From: Afipia massiliensis | GTDB taxonomy: Bacteria; Pseudomonadota; Alphaproteobacteria; Rhizobiales; Xanthobacteraceae | Assembly (NCBI RefSeq): GCF_014203115.1 | Contig: NZ_JACHIJ010000001.1 | Span: forward strand, 1-64,000 | Reading direction: 5' to 3' | Length of the DNA: 64,000 bases | Shown here: piece after piece, positions 43,786-52,256 of the stretch | Numbering within the stretch: the stretch's first letter is position 1 | How the letters are laid out: each line of letters opens with the position of its first letter | Notes under the pieces: generated by a model | Seen by the model: the letters and a program-made list of their open reading frames with translations, nothing else | Databases searched by the model: none | Told to the model about the DNA's origin: nothing | Translations under genes and position numbers: made by a program

Positions 43786-45536
43786 ACAGACTCCATTTCA
43801 GTCATGCGCTTGAGCGCGTCGATCTCGGTCCGCTTGGCGAAGGCGACAAACGTTTCATCCTCCGACGCGCGATGGGCGACGTAGGCCTTCAGGACACGTT
43901 CAACGGTGCGCGGCGCGTCTTCCGCCTTCACATTCTGAAACAGTTCACGGCCCATGGTGGCGTCCGTGCCGAACCCTCCGCCGACCAGCAGGTGATAGCC
44001 ATCGACGGTATCGCCGTCGTCGTTGACCGGAACACGCGCGCCGATCAGGCCGATGTCGCCGATGTAGTGCTGAGCACAAGAGTGATGGCATCCGGTAAGA
44101 TGGATGTTCACCGGCGTCTCAAGCGGCACGCGCTCGTCGCACCATGCCGCGATCTCTTCCGCATTCTCCTTGGTGTGAGTCGCCGCGAAGCGGCAACCTG
44201 TCGCTCCCGTGCAGGCTATCAGTCCTGCGCGGAGCGCCGATGTCGTCGTTGCGAGACCCAGCGCCTCGATAGCAGCGGTAACGGTCGCCACGTTGGCGTC
44301 AGCCACACCGGAAATGAGCAGGTTCTGCCAGACCGTGAGACGAATATCGCCGTCGCCGAAATCGGCGGCGAGTTTTGCGAGGCCACGGATCTGCTCCGGC
44401 GACAGGCGACCGAGCTTCAGCGCAACGCCGATCCAGTTCAGGCCTGCCTGCTTTTGCGGATGCACGCCGATATGCGCAAAGCGATCATAGGCCGGGCGCG
44501 GCGCAATCGCCTCAGCCGGCACGCGCGCGAGCTTGCGGCCGAGCTTTTCCTCCACCGCCGCGAGAAACTTGTCGAAGCCCCAGGAGTCGAGCACGTACTT
44601 GAGCCGCGCCTTGTTGCGGTTGGTCCGGTCGCCGTTCTCGATGAAAACGCGCACGATCTTGTCGGCAACGTCGGTTGCTTCCTGCGGCTTGAGGATGACG
44701 CCGGTATCGCGGGCGAAATCCTTGTGTCCGGTGATGCCCCCGAGCGCCAGCCGGAAGTAAATCCCCGGATCGATCCCAAAGCCTTCAATTACCTCGACCG
44801 CCTGAAAGGCGATGTCGTTGGTCTCCTCGAGTGTGGCGATGCGCCCTGCTCCGTCGAACGCCACGTTGAACTTGCGCGGCAGGCCGTACAGCGAGCGGTC
44901 GTTGAGAATGTGAAAATGCCAGTCGCGGGCATAGCGCCGCGTATCCAGAATTTCCTGCGGATCAATACCTGCAGTCGATGTGCCGGTGACGTTGCGGATG
45001 TTGTCGGCGCCGGAGCCGCGCGAGCACAGTCCGAGGTCCTGAAGACCCTCGATCACGTTGATGGCGTTCTTCGGCTCGATTTCGCGAAGCTGGAGATTGG
45101 CGCGCGTCGTCACATGGGCATAGGGCCCGCCGAAATTCTCCGCGATGTCCGCGACGCCCGCGAACTGCCAGTGCTTCAGGATGCCGTTCGGAATCCGCAA
45201 GCGGCACATATAGGACGCCTGCGTCGGCGCGACGTAGAAAATCCCGTAATAGCGCCAGCGGAAGTTGTCCTGCGGCTTCGGCGCTTCATTGTTTTCCGCC
45301 TGCTTCACCAGTCGCGGATAAGCATCGAACGGATGCTCGTCGCGTTTGAATTTCTCCTGATCGTTGAGCTTGCCGCCCGCGGCGACGGTGCGGTCCTGCG
45401 CCTTGAAGTGGATGGCGTCAGGTCCGACCGGCTCGGACTTCGCCGGGGCACTTGTGCGCGCGGCGCGCGAGGCAGAGAGCCCCGATACGAATCCTTCGAG
45501 ATAACGCTTCTGGTCCGGAGAAAAATCGCTGGACAT
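43782..45536 (-). CDS. nirA: ferredoxin-type assimilatory nitrite reductase
   Basis: A 584-residue siroheme/[4Fe-4S] enzyme reducing nitrite to ammonium by six electrons. The cluster/siroheme cysteines are visible as CTGATGCRFA and TGCHHSCAQHYIGDIGLIG (CxxxxxC plus CxxxC). Duplicated ferredoxin-like halves are seen (HVTTRANLQLREI; RLTVWQNLLISG). Siroheme contacts include RNVTGTSTAGID. A variable N-terminal part (1-70) begins with the FSPDQKRYLEGFVSGL motif shared with the reductase. It lies three bases after the FAD oxidoreductase gene and overlaps the reductase gene. A sulfite reductase is the alternative, but the nitrate-cluster context decides. Confidence 0.92.
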   Translation of the reverse strand: MSSDFSPDQKRYLEGFVSGLSASRAARTSAPAKSEPVGPDAIHFKAQDRTVAAGGKLNDQEKFKRDEHPFDAYPRLVKQAENNEAPKPQDNFRWRYYGIFYVAPTQASYMCRLRIPNGILKHWQFAGVADIAENFGGPYAHVTTRANLQLREIEPKNAINVIEGLQDLGLCSRGSGADNIRNVTGTSTAGIDPQEILDTRRYARDWHFHILNDRSLYGLPRKFNVAFDGAGRIATLEETNDIAFQAVEVIEGFGIDPGIYFRLALGGITGHKDFARDTGVILKPQEATDVADKIVRVFIENGDRTNRNKARLKYVLDSWGFDKFLAAVEEKLGRKLARVPAEAIAPRPAYDRFAHIGVHPQKQAGLNWIGVALKLGRLSPEQIRGLAKLAADFGDGDIRLTVWQNLLISGVADANVATVTAAIEALGLATTTSALRAGLIACTGATGCRFAATHTKENAEEIAAWCDERVPLETPVNIHLTGCHHSCAQHYIGDIGLIGARVPVNDDGDTVDGYHLLVGGGFGTDATMGRELFQNVKAEDAPRTVERVLKAYVAHRASEDETFVAFAKRTEIDALKRMTEMESV

Positions 45537-45539
45537 GCC

Positions 45540-46754
45540 TCATGCGGCCTTCGGTTGTGCGAGCGCGCGGCCGAACATCATGTCGCCGCGGATCGCTTCG
45601 ATGGACGCCGTTGTCCTGATCAGTTCGAGGTACCAGAGCGCATCCTGCGTATCGCCGACCAGGACCGCCCCCTTGAGGCGGCCATCAGCCACCACAAGTT
45701 TCTTGTAGGTGCCACGCCGTTCGTCATTGAACACAAGCGTGTCGGTGTCGGTTTCACCGAGAAAATCGCCAGCAGAAAACACGCTGACGCCCGAGACTTT
45801 GAGATTGGTGGAAACGACGCTGCCGGTGTACTGCGCCGGACGCCCTGCAAGGTGATCGGCAAGCACGCGAGCCTGCTCATAGGCGGGCTCGACAAGCCCG
45901 TAACACGTACCGCGATGTTCGGCGCATTCGCCGAGCGCGAACACGTCGGCATGGCCGGTCCGCAACTGGTCATCGACCACGATGCCGCGATTGACCGGCA
46001 CGCCTGCATCCTTGGCCAGCGTAACGTTCGGCCGGATGCCCGCGGCGAAGACCACGGCATCGGCTGCAATCACCCGCCCATCCGACAGTTCGATGCCCTG
46101 CGTCGTATCTTCGCCCAAGATCTGTTTGGTGTTGGCGCCAAGCAGAACTTCGATGCCCTTGCTCTCGACAAGCCGCTTCAGCAGCGCCGCCGCCGGCGCA
46201 TCGAGTTGCCGCTCCATCAGGCGGTCCATCAGATGCAGCAGCGTAACCTTCGATCCGGCCTTGGCGAGGCCATAGGCTGCTTCAAGGCCGAGCAATCCGC
46301 CGCCGACCACCACGACACGCTTCTTCTCACGCGCAAGCTTGAGCAGAAGATCGACGTCGCGGCTGTCGCGGAACGTATGGACGCCCGGCAGGTCCGCGCC
46401 GGGCACGTTCAGCCGGATCGCCGTCGAGCCGGTGGCAATGACCACCTTCGAGAACGGAACCGCCGCGCCGTTCGCGAGGTGGATCGTGCGTGCGCTCAGA
46501 TCGATCGAATTGGCGGCGCAGCCGTAAGTCAGCGTCACACCGCGGTCGCGCCACCACGACGCCGACCGCAGTTCGATGTCCTGCGACGTGGTTTCGCCCG
46601 CCAGCACCGACGACAGCAGCACGCGATTGTAGGCGAGCCTCGGTTCGTCACCGATCACGGCGATGGCGTAGCGGCCGAGCGCGCGCTTCGCCATCTCATC
46701 GACAAGGCGAGCGGCGGCCATTCCGTTGCCGATGATGACGAGAGGTTCGCTCAT
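45540..46754 (-). CDS. NAD(P)H/FAD-dependent oxidoreductase of the nitrate cluster (NirB N-terminal-like)
   Basis: A 404-residue two-dinucleotide-binding flavoprotein, equivalent to the N-terminal part of NADH-nitrite reductase NirB. FAD motif LVIIGNGMAAARLVDEM at the N-terminus, NAD motif RVVVVGGGLLGLEAAYGLA (about 145-165), and FAD-ribityl motif VDDQLRTGHADVFALGECAEH (about 275-295). NirB-like signatures include GDEPRLAYNRVLLSSVLAG. It lacks the BFD and siroheme domains. It is 9 bases after nrtC and 3 before nirA. It may supply electrons to nitrite or nitrate reductase alongside the FNR-type protein. Confidence 0.87.
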   Translation of the reverse strand: MSEPLVIIGNGMAAARLVDEMAKRALGRYAIAVIGDEPRLAYNRVLLSSVLAGETTSQDIELRSASWWRDRGVTLTYGCAANSIDLSARTIHLANGAAVPFSKVVIATGSTAIRLNVPGADLPGVHTFRDSRDVDLLLKLAREKKRVVVVGGGLLGLEAAYGLAKAGSKVTLLHLMDRLMERQLDAPAAALLKRLVESKGIEVLLGANTKQILGEDTTQGIELSDGRVIAADAVVFAAGIRPNVTLAKDAGVPVNRGIVVDDQLRTGHADVFALGECAEHRGTCYGLVEPAYEQARVLADHLAGRPAQYTGSVVSTNLKVSGVSVFSAGDFLGETDTDTLVFNDERRGTYKKLVVADGRLKGAVLVGDTQDALWYLELIRTTASIEAIRGDMMFGRALAQPKAA

Positions 46755-46763
46755 GCCGCGCTC

Positions 46764-47561
46764 CTATGCCGCCTCGACGAACCGATGACGCTCATAAAGG
46801 AACTCAAGCACGCGCTGCCGGCACTTGAGGTAGATCGGGTTGGCGGCAAGATCGAGCCGCTTGCGCGGATGCGGCAGCGGCACGTCAAGCACCTCGCCGA
46901 TCCGTGCGCTCGGACCGTTGGTCATCATCACGATGCGGTTGGAGAGCAGCACGGCTTCGTCAACGTCGTGCGTGATCATCATCACCGTGTTGTTGAGCTT
47001 CTGGTGCAGCGCCATTACCGAGTCCTGGAGATGGGCGCGGGTCAGCGCATCGAGCGCGCCGAACGGCTCGTCCAGCAGCAGCACCTTCGGCTCCATCGCC
47101 AGCGCGCGGGCGATGCCGACGCGCTGCTTCATGCCGCCGGAGATTTCCGACGGGCGCTTGTCCTTGGCATGGGTCATCTGCACGAGATTGAGGTTGTGCA
47201 TCACCCATTCGTCGCGCTCGGCGCGGGTCTTGGTCTTGCTGAACACCTTGTCGACGCCGAGACGGACGTTGTCATAGACCGTCAGCCACGGCAGCAGGCT
47301 GTGGTTCTGGAACACCACGGCGCGATCAGGTCCCGGCGAATTCACCTCGCGGTCCTCGAGCAGCACGCCGCCCTGCGTGGCGTTGGTCAGCCCGGCGACG
47401 ATGTTGAGCAGTGTGGACTTGCCGCAGCCGGAGTGGCCGATGATCGAAACGTAATCGCCCTTCTCCACGGTCAGGTTGATGTCCTTGAGGACCTCGCTCT
47501 GCGTCGAGCCGCGGGTGAAGACCTTATCGACGTGGTCAATCTTGAGATAAGCCATTGTCAT
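46764..47561 (-). CDS. nrtC: nitrate ABC transporter ATPase
   Basis: A 265-residue ATPase energising nitrate uptake. Walker A GHSGCGKST, Q-loop QNHSLLPWL, signature SGGMKQRVGIARAL, Walker B VLLLDEPFGALD and switch MITHDVDEA are all present. DREVNSPGPDRAVVFQNHS is typical of the nitrate/cyanate/taurine branch. The NrtA-like C-terminal regulatory domain found in cyanobacterial NrtC is absent, as usual in proteobacteria. Downstream of nrtB, but separated from it by a pair of hairpin repeats. Starts ATG 47561 or 47555. Confidence 0.93.
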   Translation of the reverse strand: MTMAYLKIDHVDKVFTRGSTQSEVLKDINLTVEKGDYVSIIGHSGCGKSTLLNIVAGLTNATQGGVLLEDREVNSPGPDRAVVFQNHSLLPWLTVYDNVRLGVDKVFSKTKTRAERDEWVMHNLNLVQMTHAKDKRPSEISGGMKQRVGIARALAMEPKVLLLDEPFGALDALTRAHLQDSVMALHQKLNNTVMMITHDVDEAVLLSNRIVMMTNGPSARIGEVLDVPLPHPRKRLDLAANPIYLKCRQRVLEFLYERHRFVEAA

Positions 47562-47567
47562 TCTCCG

Positions 47568-47642
47568 CTAGTGTCCCGTATCCGACGTTCGCTTCACTCT
47601 GCAGCGCCTTCCGAGCGAACGTCGGATACGAAAGGACACTAG
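47568..47642. repeat. CTAGTG-tipped palindromic repeat, pair 2 copy a
   Basis: CTAGTGTCC..TATCCGACGTTCGCT pairs with AGCGAACGTCGGATA....GGACACTAG. It lies directly before the nrtC start (7 bases), between nrtB and nrtC on the operon's path. Same plan as the elements at 33756-33921. Confidence 0.87.
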
Positions 47643-47654
47643 CAAGTTATAATT

Positions 47655-47732
47655 CTAGTGATCCTTTGGTTCTGACATTCGTAAAGGTGCCTGCGGAAGA
47701 TTACGGTATGAATGTCAGAACCGGATCACTAG
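47655..47732. repeat. CTAGTG-tipped palindromic repeat, pair 2 copy b
   Basis: CTAGTGATCC...GGTTCTGACATTCG pairs with GAATGTCAGAACCGGATCACTAG-type arm. Its right tip CTAG contains the TAG stop codon of nrtB (47729-47731), so the element abuts the reading frame exactly. It lies 12 bases from copy a. Confidence 0.87.
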
Positions 47733-48634
47733 CTTGCCTGCGCGCCGCGCGTTGCGATGTTCGCAACGAAGGCCACGATGCGGTCGAGTACAAATCCGAC
47801 GACGCCGATGTAGGCGAGCGCCACGAAGATGTCGGACAGCCGCGATGAATTCCACGCGTCCCAGATGAAGAAGCCGATGCCGACGCCGCCCGTGAGCATT
47901 TCAGCGGCGACGATGGCGAGCCACGACAGGCCGATGCCGATACGCAGACCTGTGAAGATGTACGGCGCGGCCGACGGGATCATGATCTTCCAGAAAAACT
48001 CGAGCTGGTTCAGCCGGACCACGGCGGCGACATTGCGATAATCCTGCGGAATGTTGCGAATGCCGACGGCGGTATTGATGATGATCGGCCAGATCGAGGT
48101 GATGAAGATCACGAAGATCGCCGAGGGATTGCTGTCGCGGAAGGCCGCGAGCGAAATCGGCAGCCACGCCAGCGGCGGCACGGTGCGCATCACCTGAAAG
48201 ATCGGATCGAGACCGCGCATCGCCCAGATCGACTGGCCGATGATCGCGCCGACGAGTACGCCGACGACGCTCGCAAGACCGAAGCCGACAGCTACGCGCT
48301 GCAGCGATGTCATGACGCGCCAGCCGAGACCGATATCCTGCGGCCCGGCGACGAAGAACGGATCGACAATCAGGTCCTTGGCGTCGGCCCAGATCCGTGA
48401 CGGCGACGGCAATGTCGCGCCCGGCTTCATGCAGAGGATCTGCCAGACGCCGAAGATCAGCACGAGCATGATGAACGGCGGAATGACGCGCGCCGCCAGC
48501 GCCCGCAAATTGGGAGACAGCGTATCCGTCACAAAGTTGCGGGATGATTTCGGCAGCGAAACCACGGCGGCGGTCGTCGTGGCCGGTGCGGCGGCTGAGA
48601 CTGTGCTGGTGGTTTTGGCGAGCGGCATGTTCAT
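47729..48634 (-). CDS. nrtB: nitrate ABC transporter permease
   Basis: A 301-residue inner-membrane permease of the NrtB/SsuC type. Hydrophobic helices include VIPPFIMLVLIFGVWQIL, FGLASVVGVLVGAIIGQ, IFVIFITSIWPIIINTAVG and LSWLAIVAAEMLTGGVGIGFF. The EAA-type loop appears in NVAAVVRLNQLEFFWKIMIPSAAPYIFTGLRIG. A polar Ala/Thr-rich N-terminus precedes the first helix. It is 60 bases after nrtA, and its stop codon lies in a CTAGTG repeat. Confidence 0.93.
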   Translation of the reverse strand: MNMPLAKTTSTVSAAAPATTTAAVVSLPKSSRNFVTDTLSPNLRALAARVIPPFIMLVLIFGVWQILCMKPGATLPSPSRIWADAKDLIVDPFFVAGPQDIGLGWRVMTSLQRVAVGFGLASVVGVLVGAIIGQSIWAMRGLDPIFQVMRTVPPLAWLPISLAAFRDSNPSAIFVIFITSIWPIIINTAVGIRNIPQDYRNVAAVVRLNQLEFFWKIMIPSAAPYIFTGLRIGIGLSWLAIVAAEMLTGGVGIGFFIWDAWNSSRLSDIFVALAYIGVVGFVLDRIVAFVANIATRGAQAS

Positions 48635-48694
48635 GAGATTGCCTCGGTTGTGTTAGGTGCGAGGCCGCCCCTGCGTGGGGCGGCCCGCAGGTTC

Positions 48695-50023
48695 TCAGGC
48701 CTCGATACGCTTGATCGACAAACTCTTGAGGTACGCCGACGGATTTTCGGGATCGAAAACCTTGCCGTCGAAGAAGGTTTCCTTGCCGCGTGATGACGAA
48801 GCCGGAATGTCGGCTGCGGCAACGCCGAGCGCCTTGGCCGCCGACCGCCAAACGTCTTCGCGGTTGACCTTGTCGACCAGCGCCTTGACGTCCGTCGTCG
48901 GCTCGAACTTGCCCCAGCGGATGTCTTCGGTGACGAACCAGGCGTCATGACTCTTGAACGGGTAGGACGCGTGGTCCTGCCAGAACTTCATGAACTGCTT
49001 GGTGCCCTTCTCGACGCGGCCGTTGCCGTAGTTGATGTCGCCGTTGGCGCGGCCGATGATGTCGGCGACCGGCACGTTGAACCACTGCCGTTTTCCGACG
49101 ATCTCGGACATCTCGGCGCGGTTCGCGGGCTTGTCGCACCACTGCTGCGCTTCCATCACGGCCATCAGGATGGCCTGCGTCGCCTTCGGATACTTGTCGG
49201 CATATTCGGCGCGGATGCTCAGCGCCTTTTCGGGGTGCTTCGCCCAGACTTCGCCTGTGGAGCAGGCGGTAAAGCCGATGCCCTGATTGACGAGCTGTTC
49301 GTTCCACGGCTCGCCGACGCAGAACGCGTCCATGTTGCCGACCTTCATGTTCGCCACCATCTGCGGCGGCGGAACGACAATGGTCGAGACGTCCTTGTCG
49401 GGGTCGATGCCGCCGGCTGCGAGCCAGTAGCGGATCCACAGGTCGTGAGTGCCGCCGGGGAAGGTCATCGCGATCTTCACTTCCTTGCCCTCGGCCCTCT
49501 TCTTCGCGAAGGCCGCCTTGAGCGGAGATGCGTCGCTGGTGACTTTCAGATCCTTGTATTCGTTGGAAACCGAGATGGCCTGGGCGTCGAGATTGAGCCG
49601 CGCCAGGATGTACATCGGCGTCGGCACGTTGTTCTGAGTCACCTTGCCGGCCGAAATCAGGTACGGCATTGGCGTCAGGATGTGCGCGCCATCGATGCCG
49701 TTCTTCTCGCCGCCGAGCACGAGATTGTCGCGCGTGGCGCCCCACGACGCCTGCTTGTTGACCTCGACGTCGGGCATACCGTGCTTGGCAAACAATCCCT
49801 TCTCTTTCGCGATCACCAGCGCGGACGCATCCATCAGCGCGATGTAGCCGAAGATCGCCTTGGTCACTTCCGGTCCGGCGGTCTGCGCGAACGCACCGCC
49901 GGGAAAATTCAGTCGCGCGGCGGCCAGCAGCGCTGCCGTTCCAGCACCTGCCTTGAGCAGCGCGCGGCGGCTCATCTTGCGGTCCGCGATTCCCTTTTCG
50001 CCATGTTTGGTGGTCTTGGTCAT
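48695..50023 (-). CDS. nrtA: nitrate-binding protein of the ABC transporter, Tat-exported
   Basis: A 442-residue periplasmic nitrate receptor. ATG 50023 is chosen because AAAGGACG precedes it and it gives a twin-arginine signal (MSRRALLKAGAGTAALLAAA at about 17-36); the frame upstream is the untranslated leader. The family regions AIFGYIALMDASALVIAKEKG, HILTPMPYLISAGK, TFPGGTHDLWIRYWLAAGG, VPPPQMVANMKVGNMDAFCVGEPWN and KRQWFNVP match NrtA/CmpA. NasS, encoded upstream, is its cytoplasmic relative. Expression should depend on NasT acting on the leader at 50101-50206. Confidence 0.94.
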   Translation of the reverse strand: MTKTTKHGEKGIADRKMSRRALLKAGAGTAALLAAARLNFPGGAFAQTAGPEVTKAIFGYIALMDASALVIAKEKGLFAKHGMPDVEVNKQASWGATRDNLVLGGEKNGIDGAHILTPMPYLISAGKVTQNNVPTPMYILARLNLDAQAISVSNEYKDLKVTSDASPLKAAFAKKRAEGKEVKIAMTFPGGTHDLWIRYWLAAGGIDPDKDVSTIVVPPPQMVANMKVGNMDAFCVGEPWNEQLVNQGIGFTACSTGEVWAKHPEKALSIRAEYADKYPKATQAILMAVMEAQQWCDKPANRAEMSEIVGKRQWFNVPVADIIGRANGDINYGNGRVEKGTKQFMKFWQDHASYPFKSHDAWFVTEDIRWGKFEPTTDVKALVDKVNREDVWRSAAKALGVAAADIPASSSRGKETFFDGKVFDPENPSAYLKSLSIKRIEA

Positions 50024-50100
50024 CGTGTCTGTCGTCCTTTCGACCGTGTCGCTGTTTGACTGCCGTTCAATCGCCCTACGCACAGGTCTCCTCGCCGCCC

Positions 50101-50206
50101 AAAACAAAAAGCCGCCACCTCGAGACGCGCCCGTGAGGCTCCTCGAGACAGCGGCATTGCTGTTTGGGTCATCGGTGGACCCGGCAGGCCTTCGTCTCGG
50201 CCTACC
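50101..50206 (-). promoter_or_regulatory. nrtA leader RNA, likely NasT (ANTAR) antitermination site
   Basis: The minus strand has three stem-loops in order. First, GGTAGGCC/GGCCTGCC with an 8-base loop (50183-50206). Second, GGGTC/GACCC (50166-50182), whose loop CACCGAT contains an A and a G three bases apart, like the A1/G4 rule of ANTAR hexaloops. Third, the terminator at 50111-50155. Two hairpins followed by a terminator is how NasT/NasR leaders are built, and nasS-nasT lie directly upstream. The second loop is seven rather than six bases, and the first loop does not fit A1/G4, so the details are inferred. Confidence 0.7.
50111..50155 (-). terminator. leader (attenuator) terminator before nrtA
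   Basis: Minus strand: a 14-base stem GCCGCTGTCTCGAG with CTCGAGGTGGCGGC (three wobble pairs), followed by TTTTTGTTTT. It lies 88 bases before the nrtA start codon with no gene in between, so it must be read through for nrtABC expression. Confidence 0.88.
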
Positions 50207-50213
50207 CCAGCTA

Positions 50214-50229
50214 TTCAAGGATCGTGCCA
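50214..50229 (-). promoter_or_regulatory. sigma-54-like promoter of nrtA
   Basis: Minus strand TGGCACGATCCTTGAA matches the -24/-12 consensus TGGCACG-N4-TTGCW except GA for GC at -12. It would start transcription at about 50202, right at the first leader hairpin. NtrC control would fit nitrogen assimilation. The -12 mismatch keeps confidence moderate. Confidence 0.5.
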
Positions 50230-50383
50230 GCCGCGTGCGGCGCAGCAAATCCATATTTTTCAGGGGTTTGAGGCAGTGCCTTAAGATGAAGCAGGCCGCC
50301 GGCGCGGCCTCTCCAAACGGCAAATGCCCACATTTTGCGCGCCACACAAAAATTGGGCAGGCGGCAATTCGCAGGAACTGTGG

Positions 50384-51556
50384 TCAGGAGAAACGGCGTC
50401 CGATCGTCACGGACCCGAGGTGTGCGGCGATGTCATTGGCATCGAACCGCGCGCCGTCGAAGGCTCCCACGCCGTCCGTCACACCATGCGCAGATCCGGC
50501 AGGCGCGCCGAGCGCGGCGTCGTACAAATCGGGCCGGAACACCCTCTTGGCCCGCTCCAGAGCCTCCGGCGAATAGGCAACCTGCCCCCATCGCACCATC
50601 TGGGCATAAAGCCAGGCCGCCTGCACGGGATCGGGCCGGGCCGCCCCTTCGCGTCCGACCAGCAGATAGCGCTCGCTTTGCCGCATCGTTCCGTCCGGGG
50701 AGATTTTCAGGCGGCCGTCGAGCGTGCGCCGGATCACCTCGGGATCGACATCGATCCGGTTCGGCATTGCGAGGATGCGCGCGACCTCAGCCCGGTTGTC
50801 CGGGTTTTCGATGAAATCGGCAGCATTCCCGTGCGCGCGCGTGAGTTTTGCGACGATCTCGGGATTTTCCAGCGCCCACTTCTCGCGAACCGCCAGCACC
50901 TTTTCCGCCGCACGTTCCAGAATGTCCGACACGAAATGCAGGATGTGCCCGACGCCAAGATCGACCGCGACCGAATTCCATGGCGCGCCGACACAGAAAG
51001 CATCGACATGGCCGTTGGCGAGACTGTCCACCATGAAGGGCGGTGGCAGCACCACCAGCCGGACGTCCTCATCCGGATCGACGCCGCCGGCGGCCATCCA
51101 GAACCGGAGTTGATAGTTGTGGGTCGAGAACGGGAACGTCATGCCGAAGGTGAGCGGTTCGCCGCCGGCCTTGCGACGGGCCGTAACCACGCGCGCCAGC
51201 GCCTTCGCGGTCACCATCGGATCGAGCGGATCGCCGTCCGCCTCGCCCATGATCGCAGCATACAGCGCAGGTGACACCGTGATCGCATTGCCGTTCAGGC
51301 CGAGATTGAAGGGCGCCACGATCGGCACTTTGACCTGCGACAGGCCGAGCGTGGATGCGATGGCGACCGGCGCCAGCAGATGCGCAGCATCGAACAGGCC
51401 GATATTGAGCTTGTCGCGGACGTTCGACCACGACACCTCGCGCACCAGCGTCACGTCGAGGCCTTCAGCGGCGGTCAAGCCCTTGTCGACGGCGACAATC
51501 AGCGCAGCAGCATCGACAAGCGGAATGAAACCGATCGTGAGCGGTCTACCGGTCAT
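50384..51556 (-). CDS. nasS: nitrate/nitrite sensor protein NasS
   Basis: A 390-residue NrtA-like protein without any signal peptide (MTGRPLTIGFIPLVDAAALI), hence cytoplasmic. In known systems NasS binds NasT and releases it when nitrate or nitrite is present. NrtA-family regions are kept: FDAAHLLAPVAIAS, TFPFSTHNYQLRFWMAAGG, LPPPFMVDSLANGHVDAFCVGAPWN and MPNRIDVDPEVIRRTLDG. It overlaps nasT by four bases, so the pair is coupled. It reads toward nrtA across the leader, so part of nrtABC transcription could come from the nasT promoter. Confidence 0.9.
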   Translation of the reverse strand: MTGRPLTIGFIPLVDAAALIVAVDKGLTAAEGLDVTLVREVSWSNVRDKLNIGLFDAAHLLAPVAIASTLGLSQVKVPIVAPFNLGLNGNAITVSPALYAAIMGEADGDPLDPMVTAKALARVVTARRKAGGEPLTFGMTFPFSTHNYQLRFWMAAGGVDPDEDVRLVVLPPPFMVDSLANGHVDAFCVGAPWNSVAVDLGVGHILHFVSDILERAAEKVLAVREKWALENPEIVAKLTRAHGNAADFIENPDNRAEVARILAMPNRIDVDPEVIRRTLDGRLKISPDGTMRQSERYLLVGREGAARPDPVQAAWLYAQMVRWGQVAYSPEALERAKRVFRPDLYDAALGAPAGSAHGVTDGVGAFDGARFDANDIAAHLGSVTIGRRFS

Positions 51557-52143
51557 TTCAACATCTCCGCCGCGGTGATGATCGATTGGGCGATTTCGCC
51601 GATCTTCTTTTTCTCGCGCATGGCGGTCGAGCGGATCAGCACGTAGGCCTCCTCCTCCGAGAGACCTTTCATCTTCATCAGCACGCCCTTGGCGCGATCG
51701 AGAATCTTGCGGTCCTCGAGCGCCGATTTGGTGCGGTCCAGTTCATCCTGCAGCTTGGCGAAGGCGTTGAAGCGCGAAATGCACAGATCGAGGATCGGCT
51801 TGATCCGCTCCTTCTTCAGGCCATCGACGATGTAGGCCGACACCCCCGCCTCGACCGATTGCTGGATCGATGCGGCGTCGCTCTGGTCCACGAACATGGC
51901 GATCGGCCGCCGCACGGCACGGCTGACCTGGAACATCTGTTCCAGAACGTCGCGGCTGGGGTTTTCGAGGTCGATCAGGATGACGTCGGGATCGAGCGCA
52001 TAGATTCGCGCCAGGAGATTGTGCATCTCCGGAATGTGCTCGACACTGGTAAAGCCCGCGTCCCGCAACCCTTCCTTCAGGATTGCCGCGCGGATCGGGC
52101 TTTCGTCGACAATGACGATCTTAAACGACGAATCCGCAGCCAT
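51553..52143 (-). CDS. nasT: ANTAR-domain antiterminator NasT
   Basis: A 196-residue response-regulator-like RNA-binding protein. The N-terminal receiver fold (FKIVIVDESPIRAAILKEGL ... DPDVILIDLENP) has the central Asp in LIDLENPS but an E/S variation around the acidic pocket, so phosphorylation is not obvious. A coiled-coil linker (AKLQDELDRTKSALEDRK) leads to the ANTAR domain (ILDRAKGVLMKMKGLSEEEAYVLIRSTAMREKKKIGEIAQSII), with the conserved Ala, Gly and Arg/Lys pattern. First gene of the nasT-nasS unit, divergent from rimO. It should bind the nrtA leader. Confidence 0.93.
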   Translation of the reverse strand: MAADSSFKIVIVDESPIRAAILKEGLRDAGFTSVEHIPEMHNLLARIYALDPDVILIDLENPSRDVLEQMFQVSRAVRRPIAMFVDQSDAASIQQSVEAGVSAYIVDGLKKERIKPILDLCISRFNAFAKLQDELDRTKSALEDRKILDRAKGVLMKMKGLSEEEAYVLIRSTAMREKKKIGEIAQSIITAAEMLK

Positions 52144-52256
52144 TCACACCCACATTCCGGCAAAACAACCCTAGCACGCGTCAGCGATTGGCTTAAAGCC
52201 TTGTATTTATAGGTAATCAGGGATAGCTCCTGCGTTCTCCCAACAGGTTGGACGGT

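Noticed and set aside
43872-47642. A 1,256-codon open frame on the plus strand
   Set aside because: It is exactly antisense to nirA, the FAD oxidoreductase and nrtC, whose motifs are unmistakable. The long frame is a by-product of GC-rich third positions.
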